A stretch of 64,000 nucleotides of DNA from Gnetum montanum (lineage: Eukaryota; Streptophyta; Gnetopsida; Gnetales; Gnetaceae): assembly GCA_015680685.1 (NCBI GenBank), contig MNCI01008071.1, positions 279,045 through 343,044 of the forward strand. The letters are read 5' to 3'. This document shows, one piece after another, positions 13,920-25,914 of this stretch. The first letter of the stretch is position 1; each line of letters begins with the position of its first letter. The position numbers and the translations under genes are program-made. Under the pieces are notes generated by a model, which was given only the letters and a program-made list of their open reading frames with translations, was not told where the DNA came from and ran no database searches.

Positions 13920-16691
13920 ACAAGAAGGACCCTCTCAAGGTGTGTCCAAGTAACCAAGGAAAGGTAGAGGCCAACCATCTCCTAAGAAACTGTAGAGTAG
14001 AAGGTGTAATTGTTTCGCATCCATCAAAAGCCTCCTGCTACTATGCAATCGAGATAGGTGGAAGCAGGAGCTACTACAGTGCCTAAACAGGGACAACATC
14101 TCATGTTGTCCCCAGAATGCATGTAGGAAATCCATGAAAGATCCATGTTAGCAGCTATGATCATGGAACTAAACTTTGGACCCTTCATGGAGTTTTCTCC
14201 TGAGGTCATTAGGGACCAACTCAAAGGGTCTCCATTATGGACCAACCTCTGTGAAAGTGGTGTCTGGTACTTAGAAGAAACATACCAATTTTGGCATAAT
14301 AAAGAAGATGGCACTATAGTTGAAATTTGTGGTGTGTCTATAGATTTTTTCACCAAGGCCGTTTTGAAACTATTGAACCTTTTGAATACAAGGCCAAAAG
14401 TTACTCATCTTTCCACTCACTCCAATTCTAATGCATGAAGAATCTAGTTGGACAAGGTGTACGACAAAGAGGATAAGACATATGGGGAGTTGACACTAGA
14501 AGAAAGAATATATTTCAAAATTGGCACTTATCACATCTTCCTCATGAAAGGATTAAAAAAAATATTAATGTATGCAGCAAGAGGAAGTGTGATATTGATG
14601 GGAAAGGTTAATGCTAACCTTCCCCATCTATATCTCATGGAGATCTTGAGGCAATTTGAAGAATGCAAGATAGCGAAGTTCATGTTGCCCTTTTCTTGTC
14701 TCATTAGGAAGCTATGTAGGCATGCTAGAATTCTAGGGTACACCAATGATGTCCCCAAAAGAGCCCAAAATGTTTCATTTGCTGAATTACTAAAGACACC
14801 AGCCCAAAGGAAGAGTGCTAGTAAGACACTAGAGCCAGAACAAGAACATATGGTGGAGCCCACTACAACTCAAACTATAGGGCCTAGCCAACTCCCAAGT
14901 ACAAGGCCTAGTCAACAACAAGGAGCAAGGCCCAACATGAGCCAATGAGAACAACTTCCACCACTGTCGTAGGATTATCGACCATTGATGAGCCATCTTA
15001 GGGCCATTGCTAAGATAGTTAGTTGGCGAAGTCGTGATGATGCAAATCTCTTTCGCATTATCGATGATTTCATATGGCCCACAATTTCTATAGATCATGC
15101 ATAGGGTGAAGTATCTATTTAGATAAGAGGAGGGGAGACACATTGGTCACAATAGATTTTAGGGAATGTTACATCCTTTCAAGTGCAACTAGAGATTGGT
15201 GAAGGTGCCATAGTAGTGGTCATGTAGCACCAAGATGTAGCCGAAGTCATAGAAGTGGTTAAGGACTACATCAAGGAATCGTTCAATGTTCTTGTTGTGC
15301 CACCAGCAGATTTCACAGGAGCATGCAATGCTCAAACTATGGTTGATCCCTCAATGACTCCTACGGAGCATGAGCATGTTATTGATCGATTGCTACAAAT
15401 AGGACAAGTAATGATGTTCTTGTTTGACATCCCACAAGATGTTACAGTGATGCAATCAAACCTCATCTCCACCAAAGGAAATTTGGTCATGATAGAGATC
15501 AGGGCCAAGCATGTGGAGGCAGAGTTGGCAAGACTCCAGGAAAGGCTCGTTACCCTACAAGTTGCATAGTGGGACCCATCTCAATTCATTCCCATGGACC
15601 AGTTGGACACTTTCAGGATAGAGAAACTCAATAAACTATTGACGAATAATAAGAGAGTGGTGGAGGAAAAGGAGAAGGCTGATTAGGATGCTTTCAAGGC
15701 ACAAGCACAAACATACGTGCATGCTAAAGTACTTAAGGCGTTGCAAGAAGAAAATAAATAGCTTACTATAGATAATCTTTGGTTGTCCACTATGGAGAAA
15801 TAGAAAAATCTTCCTGAAGAAAATTTTCAACAATTACGAGAATAGTTGGTTAGGATCAACCAAGACATGAATCACTTAGCTAGAGAGAATTAAACCCTCT
15901 CAATGAAGGAGGTATGTGCAATCCATTAGAAGATGGTCATTGACATAAGCACATGGCAAAATGAGGCCAGGTTGCATGAAAAATTAAAAGAGCATTTCAG
16001 AGACTAGGTGGGGATGTATAAGAAAATCATTGAGAAAGAGATCCATATGACCAAGGCCCACATTAATGCCTTTAGTGCTCAACACACTAATTGGTAGGCC
16101 ATATTGGACACATATGCATTCACCCACCATGCAAAGCTCAAAAGCTAGGACTTACATATCCAAGATCTTATAGAGTACATGGAATTGGCAAACTTGTGAT
16201 ATGCCAACTTAGCCATGTTAATAGCGGGACACCCAAGAATAGAGCTAGAGAAGTAGGTAGCTATCACCTACACCAAATATGAAACAAAATTTGTAGAACA
16301 CAAGAAAATATTGCAAAGGCTAGAAGTGGAAAATTCTGAATTGGAGGTGGTTAAGGCTAGCTACCAAGAGCAAAAATATGTCATAGTAGACTTGGCTTGA
16401 TGACTTACAGATTAATAAGACTATAAGGATAAGGCCAGAGCCTACGAGAAGGAATAACAGCTTTTTGCATCTTGGTACGTCAAAGCAAATCAAATTTTTC
16501 TGCGACTGCCATGTCCATGGGAAGTGCCAACTCTATCAAACATTGGAGTATCAGCATGGATGAGATAGGATCCCCAAACTAAAGAGGAAAAACTCCAGGC
16601 ACTCCTTCAAAGCCACCAAATCCCAAAACTTGGAGCACAAGACAAAGGGAAATGGCCCATGGAGGAGCCATTGCCACTTGGAACCACATGA
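13920..16691 (+). pseudogene. Element A accessory ORF, Transposase_32-like head and coiled coil
   Basis: A single reading frame of about 924 codons can be followed from 13920 to the TGA at 16689 with in-frame stops but no frameshift. The open pieces at 14145-14438, 14448-14948 and 15255-15569 share it. The N-terminal third has FSPEVIRDQL, SGVWYLEETYQFW, an MYAARGS...MGKVNANLP stretch and FMLPFSCLIRKLCRHARI. This layout (x-YAI-x-G-x-INVG then LxFPxLIxxLCxxAGV) recalls the 'putative plant transposon protein' (Transposase_32-like) domain of plant retroelements; this is a recollected pattern, not a search. A Ser/Pro/Gln-rich linker follows (14860-14945). The C-terminal half (15440-16400) is Lys/Glu/Leu-rich and looks like a long coiled coil. 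It lies in sense between gag and the 3' LTR. Function is unknown; it may act with Gag in packaging or nuclear transport, which is a guess. Confidence 0.65.
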
Positions 16692-16887
16692 GTTCCAATA
16701 AAATTTTGCAATTTTGCAATTTTGTAATTTTGTGTTTGTGTCCCAATTTTGTTCTATTCAATTCTCCACTGTAGCATGAAAATTTTCTAGTCAATCAATA
16801 ATCCCATACCTATCCACTATGTAATTAATGGGGCTTGTTCTAATTTTGTATGAATCGAGGATGAGTTTTCATTCAATCATGGAGGTA

Positions 16888-17764
16888 GGATGAATCATGA
16901 TTCATTAGGCTCTGATATCAGATCCATGATATCGGGTATGTGATATCGCAACCTGGCTAGAGATATCAAGTACACGATATTACGACCATTGTGCAGGCCT
17001 ATAAATACACATGTAGGTGAAAGGAGTTAGGGAGTCAGTCAATTCATAGTTTAGTTAGAGGTTAGTTTTCATTTTTAGTTCTTCTGAACCCTTTTTCCCT
17101 AGTGCATGCCTGTAGTGTGATGATTGTAATTATATGGTACCTTTATTCGAGTGTGACATACTTGGACATGCACATAATCAGAAATAAAGATCAATATTAC
17201 TTCATCATTGTAGAATTCACTTAGTTTAATTATTTAATTGTTATTTATTTTTTTCTTACTTAATACTTCTTTAACCTCAACTCCTATCCCTATTAGTAAA
17301 CGCAGAATGAGTACGACTTAATCACGAGCATTTAAATGTGACTACTTGGTATCCCAGTAGTGTACCTAGGATATGTGCTTGGTAATTCTAGTAGTAGTCA
17401 TACACAAGGTCCAAGATGTGTACAAATGGTTAAGGCATGGATGCTCATCGCACTTAGGCTAGTCTAGATTCTCTCCCCCTATGTCCTATTAGCTTAACTC
17501 TCTCTCCCTTTTCCTCCTAGCTTAATTAAAGTTATTTTATATTGCCTCTAGGAGTAGCACTAGTTTAGGACCACATGATACACCTCACTCTGGACTAAAC
17601 CATATGTGACAAAGCAAATACTAGTCCAGGTGGAAAGACAGCGAACTGCGATCAATGTGTAACTATTTAGATACCACAACTAGCCCTTCTATGAAGTTTG
17701 ATCAAATCATGCATGAATGCTCATATTCATATGATTGAGTGTAGGGGTACCTTACCACTCATCA
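16888..17764 (+). repeat. Element A 3' LTR
   Basis: The 877-bp partner of 8608-9493 has its TATA box at 17000-17007 and ends CTCATCA. Its first base has mutated (GGATGAATC instead of TGATGAATC). The purine tract CATGGAGGTA lies immediately upstream. Confidence 0.9.
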
Positions 17765-18181
17765 CCATAGTTTTTGATTAGACAAGTGCTAACACAAAGA
17801 TATTAGATGAGTTTAAGAAAACTTGCAAGGAGAAAGATGTTATAAGTAGAGAGATTCATATGCTGAGGGTCAATTGGAGCTAGAAAAGGTTAAAATCAAA
17901 AAGGCAATATTCTTAGAAATAATGAAAGACCCAACATATTTTGAAGAGAATATAATAAAGTGAAAAAGTTAACAAACATATTGCAAGTCAAGAACAAAAT
18001 CTAGTTGGTAACAAAGAGAAAAATTAAAAGATTGAAAGATGAACCTTCAACTTAGGAAGCGTGGGATAAAAAAGCATAACAAGAATAAGATGTTCTACAA
18101 ACACCATGTGAGATACCTAAAAAATATAAGAAGTTAAACATGAGTTAAGAAATGAAACAAAATGTTCACTAACAAGGGTAG
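17765..18181. other. Spacer between elements A and B
   Basis: This 417-bp AT-rich stretch has no recognised gene. The first part reads as a short open, charged peptide on the plus strand (ILDEFKKTCKEKDVISREI) that I do not recognise. It probably continues the sequence present left of element A, because A inserted into it. Confidence 0.5.
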
Positions 18182-18942
18182 TGATAAATCATATTCTTTA
18201 ACAACTACAATATCGAAGCTCTGATATTGTAGCACATGCTATGTTATCAGATGCTCAATATTGTGGGATGGATGCCTACATATAAATACAACACTTGGAT
18301 GCATGATCTAAAAATTTCATTCATTAGTTATTAGGAAGCTCTTGTAGTTTGTTTTCTCTAAATTTAGAATATTTTCTAACTACCCATAATAGGAGTTGGA
18401 AAGTCTACAAATCCTTATTCGAGCACTAATGTACCTGAGCACCTTAGTGTAGATGACAATAAAGACAAGCTTTTTTTATCAAACCTTGTAGCACTTGGAT
18501 TAGCTTAATGTTTACTTTATGCATTTAATATTCATGAAATTTACTTTAATTTTTCTAAGTAATTAATTAATAGTGATTAATTAACATACATAAGTACAAT
18601 CAGTTTGAGCATACGTTAACGCTTGGTAATCTTAGTAATGCCTAACTCTTGGTAACCTAGTAGCATTGTAATGTGTTTAGGATGTGCATGAAAAGTGGGA
18701 ACAGATGCTTATGTTACAATTAGTTAAGGATTAGTTAATTATTAGAATAATTAAACATTTAATTACTTTATTTCCAGCACTTAGGAAAAATTAATGAAAA
18801 CAATAAAATTAAACAAAATCATGTGCCTTTGTTACACTTAAACATACCTCACACCTCATAAGTGAAACTGGGAAGACAACAATCATGTCCTTGAGATTCA
18901 ATGCCTAGACCTACTATACTAAGAGAGCTAAAGTCTATGGAA
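18182..18942 (+). repeat. Element B 5' LTR, 3' end deleted
   Basis: It starts TGATAAATCATATTC and has a TATA box at 18281-18288. U3 is about 99 bp and contains AATATC/GATATT palindromes. Similarity to the 3' LTR (43546-44332) stops at AAAGTCTATGG near 18942. The last 75-80 bp of the LTR, the primer site and most of the leader are missing, since gag begins only 70 bp later. Confidence 0.85.
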
Positions 18943-19012
18943 CCTTAAAGTTACAATCATTAAGAATAAAAATAATAGTGATGAGAATGCTAGTTTTCTT
19001 TTCAAAGCTAAA

Positions 19013-21063
19013 ATGGATTCTTCTCATAAGGTTGATTCTTCATTGTTGTTCATGCATACATCTAATCAACAAAGGCATGGGGGTCAAATCAGCCAGTGCC
19101 CCAACAATGCATAGTGGTATATACTCATCCCAATGACTATGTGCTAGACTTCACCTTCATCCTACACTAGGATGAATAGCTATGGTGGAGGCACATGGAG
19201 GGTAACATTGTGTTGCTTCCTAAGCAATTAGTTCCTACGATGCTACTCTAAACTCTTATGAGGTTGGGCATCTAGGGGCTCAATGATAAATATGTTGTGT
19301 AGGACCATGACTATTAGGATTATCATTCCACTAAGGCATAACACAAGAGAGATCTGCAAATGGAGAGACATTACAAAGCATTGAAGGGAAAATGGTTCAA
19401 TAACCCCTTATTCCTACTAGGCCAAAAAGAAAAAAAGGATCCCTTTTTGGGGATTCTTAATTTAATGACTCTCCTTCCCTTGAATTTGATGAGGGGGGCT
19501 TGAACCAAAACTTAAAATCCACTGTAAACAATCTTGGTTCAGGCAAGAATGGGTTCCATGACCATGGTGACTCCAAAGGCAGGATTCAAGGTAGGAACGT
19601 GGATAGACATGATGTTCATGGCCATGAACAAAGAAGAGGGGATACCAAGCACCATGCTAGTGTTGGATCTCCTCCCTCTTCTTCACTTTCGACATCCTCT
19701 TCTTCCTTCTCAAGCTCTAACTAAAGCCACAGAGGAGGTGACCATGATGCAGGTGACTAGCGGGATAGAGATGATCATAAGGCTTACTAAACTAGTAGAG
19801 ACTAGGAGTGTGGGCAATCAAGGAAGGCCCACCACCATAAAAGGAGGGGAAGCAGAGGACATCATGGACATCATGGGCATCATAGAGGCTATGATGATGA
19901 TGAGCTTTTACTTGTAACTAGAAATATGTTGAATATTATAGAGGTCGTGAGAATCCAAATGAGCCATTTGAAAGATTGTAGAATTAAATAGTTAGATATG
20001 AACAATATCCCCAAGTTTGAAGGAAAATACAACTCAGAACCATAGAATCATCTTCAAGCCTTTTACAATGCCTATTCCTTGCAGAATGTTGAAAATGAAT
20101 AGAAAAATCTAAAGATATTCCTAAGGATGCTCATTAAAGAAGTTGAAATTTGGTACTATTCTTTGGAGTTGGAATTAATCTATCGATGAAGTACGATTCT
20201 TGAGCTCTTCAATAACAAGTATTAAATGTACTCTAGATTGTCCAACCTAAGAAAGTGGATCCAATGTTGAAAACAAGAAACACATGAACCCTTGGATGCA
20301 ACCATAGGCAAGTACTATTCTCTCTTGCACTAATGCCCTAGCCATGATTATTCTCAATAGGAGCAGCTTTTCCATATAATAGATGGACTTTGCACAAAAA
20401 CAAGGAGAACTCTTGGGGTCTATGCCTAAGGGTGACTTTTGGAATTAAGGGTCCATCAAATTCAAAGGCTAATAAATTTAGTTTCCAAAGAAGAAGGAGA
20501 GTTAAGAAAAAGAAAAATGTATGAAAGAGCATAACTAGGATCCTTTTATCCATACAAGAAAGGTTCAGTTCTATGACAATGAGGAGGCATTGCTTGATGA
20601 AGTTGTTCAATGAAAGATCTTACTGATTCATAAGTCTATTTCCAAAATTTCATCTAAGGTAGATAAAATGTGGGATTCCCTAGATGACAAGTTCCAAACT
20701 ACTCTAAAAATAGTAGAGGAACCCGAGCAAAGTAATTATCATGATCATAGGAGAAGGAAGGAAGCTAAACATGCCCTACCAAAGGGCTAAGGACAAGGCT
20801 ACTGTTGTAGAGGAGGTTGGGGGCTCCAAAATCAAATGATGATGATGGATGTTACATCTACCATTATGAACATCCTTTAGGATGTTTTTCCATTGTGTCA
20901 TACTTGTAGGAGTCTAGGGACTATACTCTAAATCCTAGATTGGCAACAAGGCAAGCACCTAGAAGGTTGCCTTATCCTTAAGGCAACGCCAAATAGTTTC
21001 ACCAACAACAAGCCTATTATCCAAGTAGAGCTCCACCACAACCTTATGAGCAATACCATCAAT
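19013..21063 (+). pseudogene. gag: Element B gag, part 1
   Basis: The chosen start is the ATG at 19013 (MDSSHKVDSS), matching MSSSLHKRTS of element C. Recognisable blocks in order are VVYTHPNDYVLDFTFI (about 19110-19160), the Arg/Ser/His-rich stretch with poly-Ser runs (19500-19720), AFYNAYSLQNVENE and LIKEVEIWYYSLE (about 20050-20180), ETHEPLDATIGKYYSLLH, HIIDGLCTKTRRTLGVYA, and a knuckle remnant CYIYHYEHPLGC (about 20845-20890). Many stops and frame changes break it. The reading is cut at 21063-21068 by solo LTR S and resumes at 22675. Confidence 0.8.
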
Positions 21064-21068
21064 GGTAG

Positions 21069-22669
21069 TGAAACACCACTAATTTTGGCCTAGCACTTTT
21101 AGACAAGAATTAAGCTAAGTCATGCTACTGCCCAACATGAGTACAACATGACCAAACTTGGAGGCCTTCAAAACAGCCCCCGATGGTCCATGATTCAACA
21201 GGCAAGGTCCCCCTGGGACCCGTAGGAAACTGCACCAACTTCTAGCATCCAGAATCAAAAGTTTTAGTTTCAAAATATTTTTTTTTTGGCTAAGTACACT
21301 TTGGTTACTTTTTCAGACGCTACACAACGTAAGGATTAGCATCACCAACTTTTGGAGCACCAAAATTGAGTTAAAACAAGTCAAAATTGAGCACAAGGAC
21401 CTCCCATGACCTTCACCAAGGTCCCCAGTAGCTCCCAGCCTCCAAAAAATTAAGATTTTGGCCTCAAAAGTGCCATTTTGGCTTGGTGATGCCGGGGTTA
21501 CTTTTTCAGACATTGCACAGCGTAAGGATCAGGGTCACCAATTTTTAGAGCCCCAAAACTAAGCCAAAATGACTTGATTTTAAGGGTGTAAGTTGTCCAC
21601 AAGGTCCACTATTGATAACTATGGGTCCCAACCTTTAAAAATTCCAGATTTCAGCCTAAAATTGCAAGTTTTGGAGGTCACGCTGGGTGCTAGACAAGTA
21701 AGGCAAAGTTAATCCTCCTTGATTTTCTTTGTAAATTTTTATCATTTAAGGGCTTGTCTAAATTATTTGTATTTTCATGGGCTTGAATGACCCACAAATT
21801 GTAAAATACATTAAATCTGGTCAAAGAAGGCAAATATCCAACACACATCCAACTCGTGCACAACTATCCAACACAAATACATTGAATCTGGTCAAAGAAG
21901 GCAAATTTCCAACACACATCCAACTCGTGCCAACTATTCATGGGACACATGTCACTAGATCTATTTTTCTCTCATCTTCCAACTGTTGATTCCATTCTTG
22001 AAAACCCTAGCCAAACCCTAGCCCAACCCTATAAATACCCTATCAATTCACACAAACGAAGGGAGGCAGCAAGAGAAAGGGCAAGCAAGAGAGAAGGCAA
22101 GAGAGGAGGACAAGAAGAAGAAGAAGATTGGAAGAGGCATAGATTGGAGAGATTGGTAATTCTAAAGGAAGACATAACCTGTAATCCTTGGGCACTCAGC
22201 ACATCCGATTGTTGGCTTCCAAGTTCTTCTCACGTTCATCCCATTTCATCGTCGCATCATTGTGTAATATCTTTCCGGGGCTAGGCATTTGACTTGCCAT
22301 CCATAATTGTGCAACTACGCTTTGACCGGTGCACATTTTTTTAAACAATATAATACAGTTCCATTATTGCCTCGCATTTACATTTTTTAGCTTTATTTAT
22401 GCTTTATTCATAATTCAATACACTTTATTTACATTTCATGTCGCCATCTGCATTCCGTTTACATACCGTTTACGATAACCCCAGCACTAGCCGTAGCTTA
22501 TGCTCGGGGAAGTCCTTGGTTGATTTGCATGTAGATCATCCAAGGCACTCTACCTTCGTTTACTTTTCTAGCTTGCCCTCGGGTGAAGGCAAGGTCAGCT
22601 ATGGCTGCCCAACGATCTCTCAGTGTTTGTTTCCCTTCCAACCTTACACCGATGATTTAGGTCAGTATA
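21069..22669 (+). mobile_element. Solo LTR S inserted in element B gag
   Basis: This 1,601-bp insertion is flanked by exact GGTAG duplications (21064-21068 and 22670-22674). The uninterrupted gag of element C (minus strand near 27190) reads straight through the equivalent point, which confirms an insertion. It starts TGAAACACCACTAATTTTGG and ends GTCAGTATA, like the LTR of element D (TGAAAYACC...TCATTATA on its own strand). A TATA box is at 22030-22037, preceded by CCTAGCCAAACCCTAGCCC. Inside are a 193-bp-period partial repeat (GGTTACTTTTTCAGAC at 21303 and 21496) and a 69-bp tandem (about 21808-21940). There is no internal coding region, so it is a solo LTR left by LTR-LTR recombination. The ORF 21940-22284 is its transcribed leader, not a gene. 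Confidence 0.82.
22030..22037 (+). promoter_or_regulatory. TATA box of solo LTR S
   Basis: TATAAATA in the context CCAACCCTATAAATACCC lies about 960 bp from the LTR start, implying a long U3, unlike the short U3 of the A/B/C/E family. Confidence 0.65.
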
Positions 22670-22674
22670 GGTAG

Positions 22675-23349
22675 CACCCACAATCATGGGAGATGCCACC
22701 ACCAAGGCAACAATACCTTGACTGGTAGCCTGATTCATATGGGAACTATGTTTAGCAACCCATTTCTCTATGTAACTCTTCGAATAACATTTCATTCCAG
22801 CATCACTACTACCCTCTTCAATATTACAGAGCCAAATATTCAAGAGGGGAATCCCCATTTTCTCATTATCCTCCTCATCCTTCTACACATGTTACTCTAC
22901 CCTCAACTCAATTACCACCTGCTTCATCAATGTAGGGTGAAATTCCAACCTAGCCATAGCAACATAATATTACTAGGGCTGTTAACTAACACCTAGCTCC
23001 TCAACTAAGTGGTTCTAAAAATAAACCCTAGAAAATATCCTTCTTCCAAACCAATAGTTCTATAAATCCCTTATAGACACACATGACTAATAGCCATGTT
23101 TCTCCTTCATCCTCGACATAATCTTTTAAGATCCTCTTAAACCAAATTCTTCCAAAGATCCATATTTTCATGTTAACCCACATAGTCTCAAATTAAATTA
23201 AGGTTGTTCACCTTCCCAAGAAAATATTTGATCTTAGAAGTTTCCTAATTTACCTACAAATCATTAGGAATGAGCCTTTCAAGGCTCTTCTAGATTTGAG
23301 TTCTAGTGTGAATTTTATCTTTCATGAAATGTACAAAGCCTAAAACTTG
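22675..23349 (+). pseudogene. gag-pol: Element B gag C-terminus and N-terminal protease
   Basis: This continues gag after solo LTR S. It reads PQSWEMPPPRQQYLDW and GNYVQQPISLCNSS, matching PPRQQY-like text in C, then a Pro/Tyr/His-rich tail, and LPKKIFDLRSFLIYLQI. The retropepsin active-site region follows as FKALLDLSSSVNFIF (near 23285-23330). C has LLDSGSRVNLIS here, so the D-S-G catalytic triad of B has decayed to D-L-S. The frame runs into the left end of element C at 23355 and resumes at 30203. Confidence 0.8.
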
Positions 23350-23354
23350 CCTCC

Positions 23355-24151
23355 TCATGAGTGGCAAGGTACTCCTACACTCAACCATATGAATATGAGT
23401 GTCTCATGTGCGATCCAGTCGAACTCCAAGGACTAAGTGCTTATGCACCTTAATGGAACACTTAAGGTTAATCAATCATTGTCTTTCCAAACTTACTTGT
23501 ACTATCATAGTTGTATGGTTAATTAAGCTTGAGGTATATGATTTTTATATCTTTTCTCTTTTTAATGTCTTATGCTAATAGGTGAAGGTGAAGAGAACTA
23601 AGTGACTAACTTTCATTAACTATTTACTAACTAAGTTCTAATTTTCCTAGCACCAGTATCTATTCCCACTTGCTACACACACCCTAAACTAGTGCAACGC
23701 TACTGGGATTACCAAACGCTACTTGGTACTGGGTTACCAAACGTTACACACGTGCTCGAAGCAGTCGTACTGAGTTCACTTAACTAGGAGAATCAACGCT
23801 TGAGAGATATAAATTATCTAGGAAGGCATTTAAGCATTTAACAATAATTAAATCCTATTTAGCGTAGTCCACATGCTGCAAGGTTTATCAAAAATTTTGT
23901 CTTTATTGTCATACACAAATGTGTGCTCAAGTACAATTTGTTCAAATAAAAATCCGTTCACTTTGAGACTCGTACTGTGGGCACATGGAAATTATTCTAA
24001 CTCTGGAATGGTAAAATTTCTATAGTTTGGCTAAGGTCTAATTCTTGATTCCTAAAATAGGGAAATCCGCCTCTTATTTATAGACATTGCGGCGGGCTGT
24101 GATATCGTGTACGTGATATCGTAGGGGTGGATGTGATATCATGGCTCATCA
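23355..24151 (-). repeat. Element C 3' LTR (left copy)
   Basis: The 797-bp copy's outer end is mutated (TCATGAG for TGATGAG). On the minus strand it starts TGATGAGCCATGATATC. The TATA box is the complement of 24075-24082. It matches 29374-30197. Confidence 0.9.
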
Positions 24152-25900
24152 TACCCCCATGACTAAATGAAAACTCATCCTTGAGCTCCTTACAAAATAT
24201 CGGAAAGCTATGGGATTATTGACTTGAATGATACTAATGGTGAATGGGGTGACATGTGAATGGATCATCATTACAGCACATGACAAAANNNNNNNNNNNN
24301 NNNNNNNNNNNNNNNNNNNNNNNNNNNNNNNNNNNNNNNNNNNNNNNNNNNNNNNNNNNNNNNNNNNNNNNNNNNNNNNNNNNNNNNNNNNNNNNNNNNN
24401 NNNNNNNNTGGTGACTACCCAAGGTGTAGGGGTTAAGAGAAATCAAAAAAATTGGACTAGGACCCCCATGACTAAGAGCGAACCTCCAGTAGCGAGAGAA
24501 TGGAAAAAGATAAGGAATAAGAAAGATAGACAAAAAGAAAAAATGGCCACACCAATAAAATGGATGTCAGGGATGGTAATGAACAAAATAAGTGTTGATT
24601 GCAAAAATGTTTCAGGGAAAGAAATGAACTGATGCCCCAAATAGGAATGCTAGTGGGTCCTCCCCAAAGCAAGCTCATGCCCTTAATGCCCTGACAATCC
24701 CACATTCAAAGAGTCCATAAGCTCTAGAAATGCCATTTGGAGGAAAGAGATAAAGTCTTAACCACAAGAATTTACCAAAAAGAAAACAATGCATCAACCA
24801 AAATATGGACTATTGATACAACCGATAATGAGGTGAAAAATTGAGAAAGAAGAATGGAAGAAGAGAATGGAATGGAGTCTCAAGAACAAGGTGGTGTACA
24901 ACCCCTTTTCTAATAATGGTTAATGTGACTTAGTAGATCTCATTCCAAATCTAACCTCAAACCAACCACATCTAGTGGCTTTGCATTAATACATTTGGCC
25001 AATCCATCCTCCTAAAGTAACATAAATGCCTCCATCAAAGAGTCACCACCATTCCAATGAAATAAAAAAGGAGGGAGTAGGAAGCGAGGAAGGGCCTTAG
25101 TTAAAGGGAACATGTTTGTTTAGTTCCATAACCAGTTCTTATAGACCATATGATTATTTCATCTAAGGGGTGTGCTTTAAATTCTCACTTTTTTTTCTTT
25201 GCGTGAGAACCACACCACGCAAAGACTTATTATTATTTTTATTGGCTTAGCTTCCTAATAATGGAGCAACGTTAGAATGGTAAGGAAAACTCAAGAAGAA
25301 AATATCCAAGAACCCAAGAGAATGGCCAACACAAATGTATTAAGTCCCCTTGGCATCACACCCTTTCTATCCTTGAGTCCTTCCTTAGTTTGAGAAATAC
25401 CGAGTCATCGATTCATTGATAGCTCTTATTCTTTAAGGAAAAGGGACTGTACAGTTCCAATCCAAGAGAGACCATAGAAATTCATGGATGTATGGATGAA
25501 GTGGACTCATTGCCTATTGTACCAAAAGAACCACATCTTAGTATCAACATTATAACTTAAAGGTAAAAACTAAACATTAGCAATCAATGAAATACAGTTC
25601 ATACCATCTTCAAGAGCACTTATTAGGTAACAAACTTAACGAAATAAATAAATGCATAAATAAACAAAAAAAGTATGAATGATGTTGCAAAAAAAACAAG
25701 AAAAGTTAAAGAAATTTGTCAAAAAAAAAACTTAAAAAGAAACTGAGGGTCTCGATTGATCAACATAGGTGGCTATCTCCCCCATGACTAAGTTGAAAGG
25801 AGGAGATCCAAAATAATGAGCAAGGTTGTCCTTTCTCCAATGTACTATGTGCATTGATCATTCTAGATTCATGATAAGGTTTGGTCTATTGCACATTGAC
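24152..25900 (-). other. Element C 3' non-coding region
   Basis: The long untranslated 3' region matches 53005-54880 in E and 33250-34540 plus 42515-43545 in B (on the opposite strand). It holds a hairpin with 9-bp arms CTTTGCGTG/CACGCAAAG (about 25196-25223) and the complement of CTTAGTCATGGGGGAGATAG (25771-25792). No env-like ORF was found. Confidence 0.75.
24289..24408. other. Assembly gap (120 N)
   Basis: A run of 120 undetermined bases lies in the 3' non-coding region of element C. True length is unknown. Apparent ORFs spanning it are artefacts. Confidence 1.
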
Positions 25901-25914
25901 TAGTATTCTCCTAT

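Larger units (their letters stand above)
8608..17764 (+). mobile_element. Element A: Athila-like Ty3/gypsy LTR element without pol
   Basis: Two direct LTRs (8608-9493 and 16888-17764) flank 7.4 kb. The 5' LTR starts TGATGAATCATG and ends CTCATCA. A tRNA-Asp-type primer site follows at once, and a purine tract (GGAGGTA, 16881-16887) precedes the 3' LTR. The flanks CTATA (8603-8607) and CCATA (17765-17769) fit a 5-bp target duplication with one change. Inside are a decayed gag (9630-11926) and a long accessory ORF (13920-16691). No protease, RT, RNase H or integrase could be found on either strand. In a hand-aligned 150-bp stretch the LTRs differ at roughly one base in ten, so the insertion is old. 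It is a large non-autonomous element that would need enzymes from relatives such as B or E. Confidence 0.9.

Noticed and set aside
18182-18942. Independent solo LTR rather than part of element B
   Set aside because: It belongs to the same LTR family as 43546-44332, and the gag-pol text between them is continuous once the three guests are removed.
21940-22284. 114-residue ORF with a basic Arg/Glu stretch
   Set aside because: It spans the TATA box and leader of solo LTR S; the Arg/Glu text comes from a GA-rich tract.
24228-24632. ORFs crossing the N run
   Set aside because: Translated through 120 undetermined bases; artefact.
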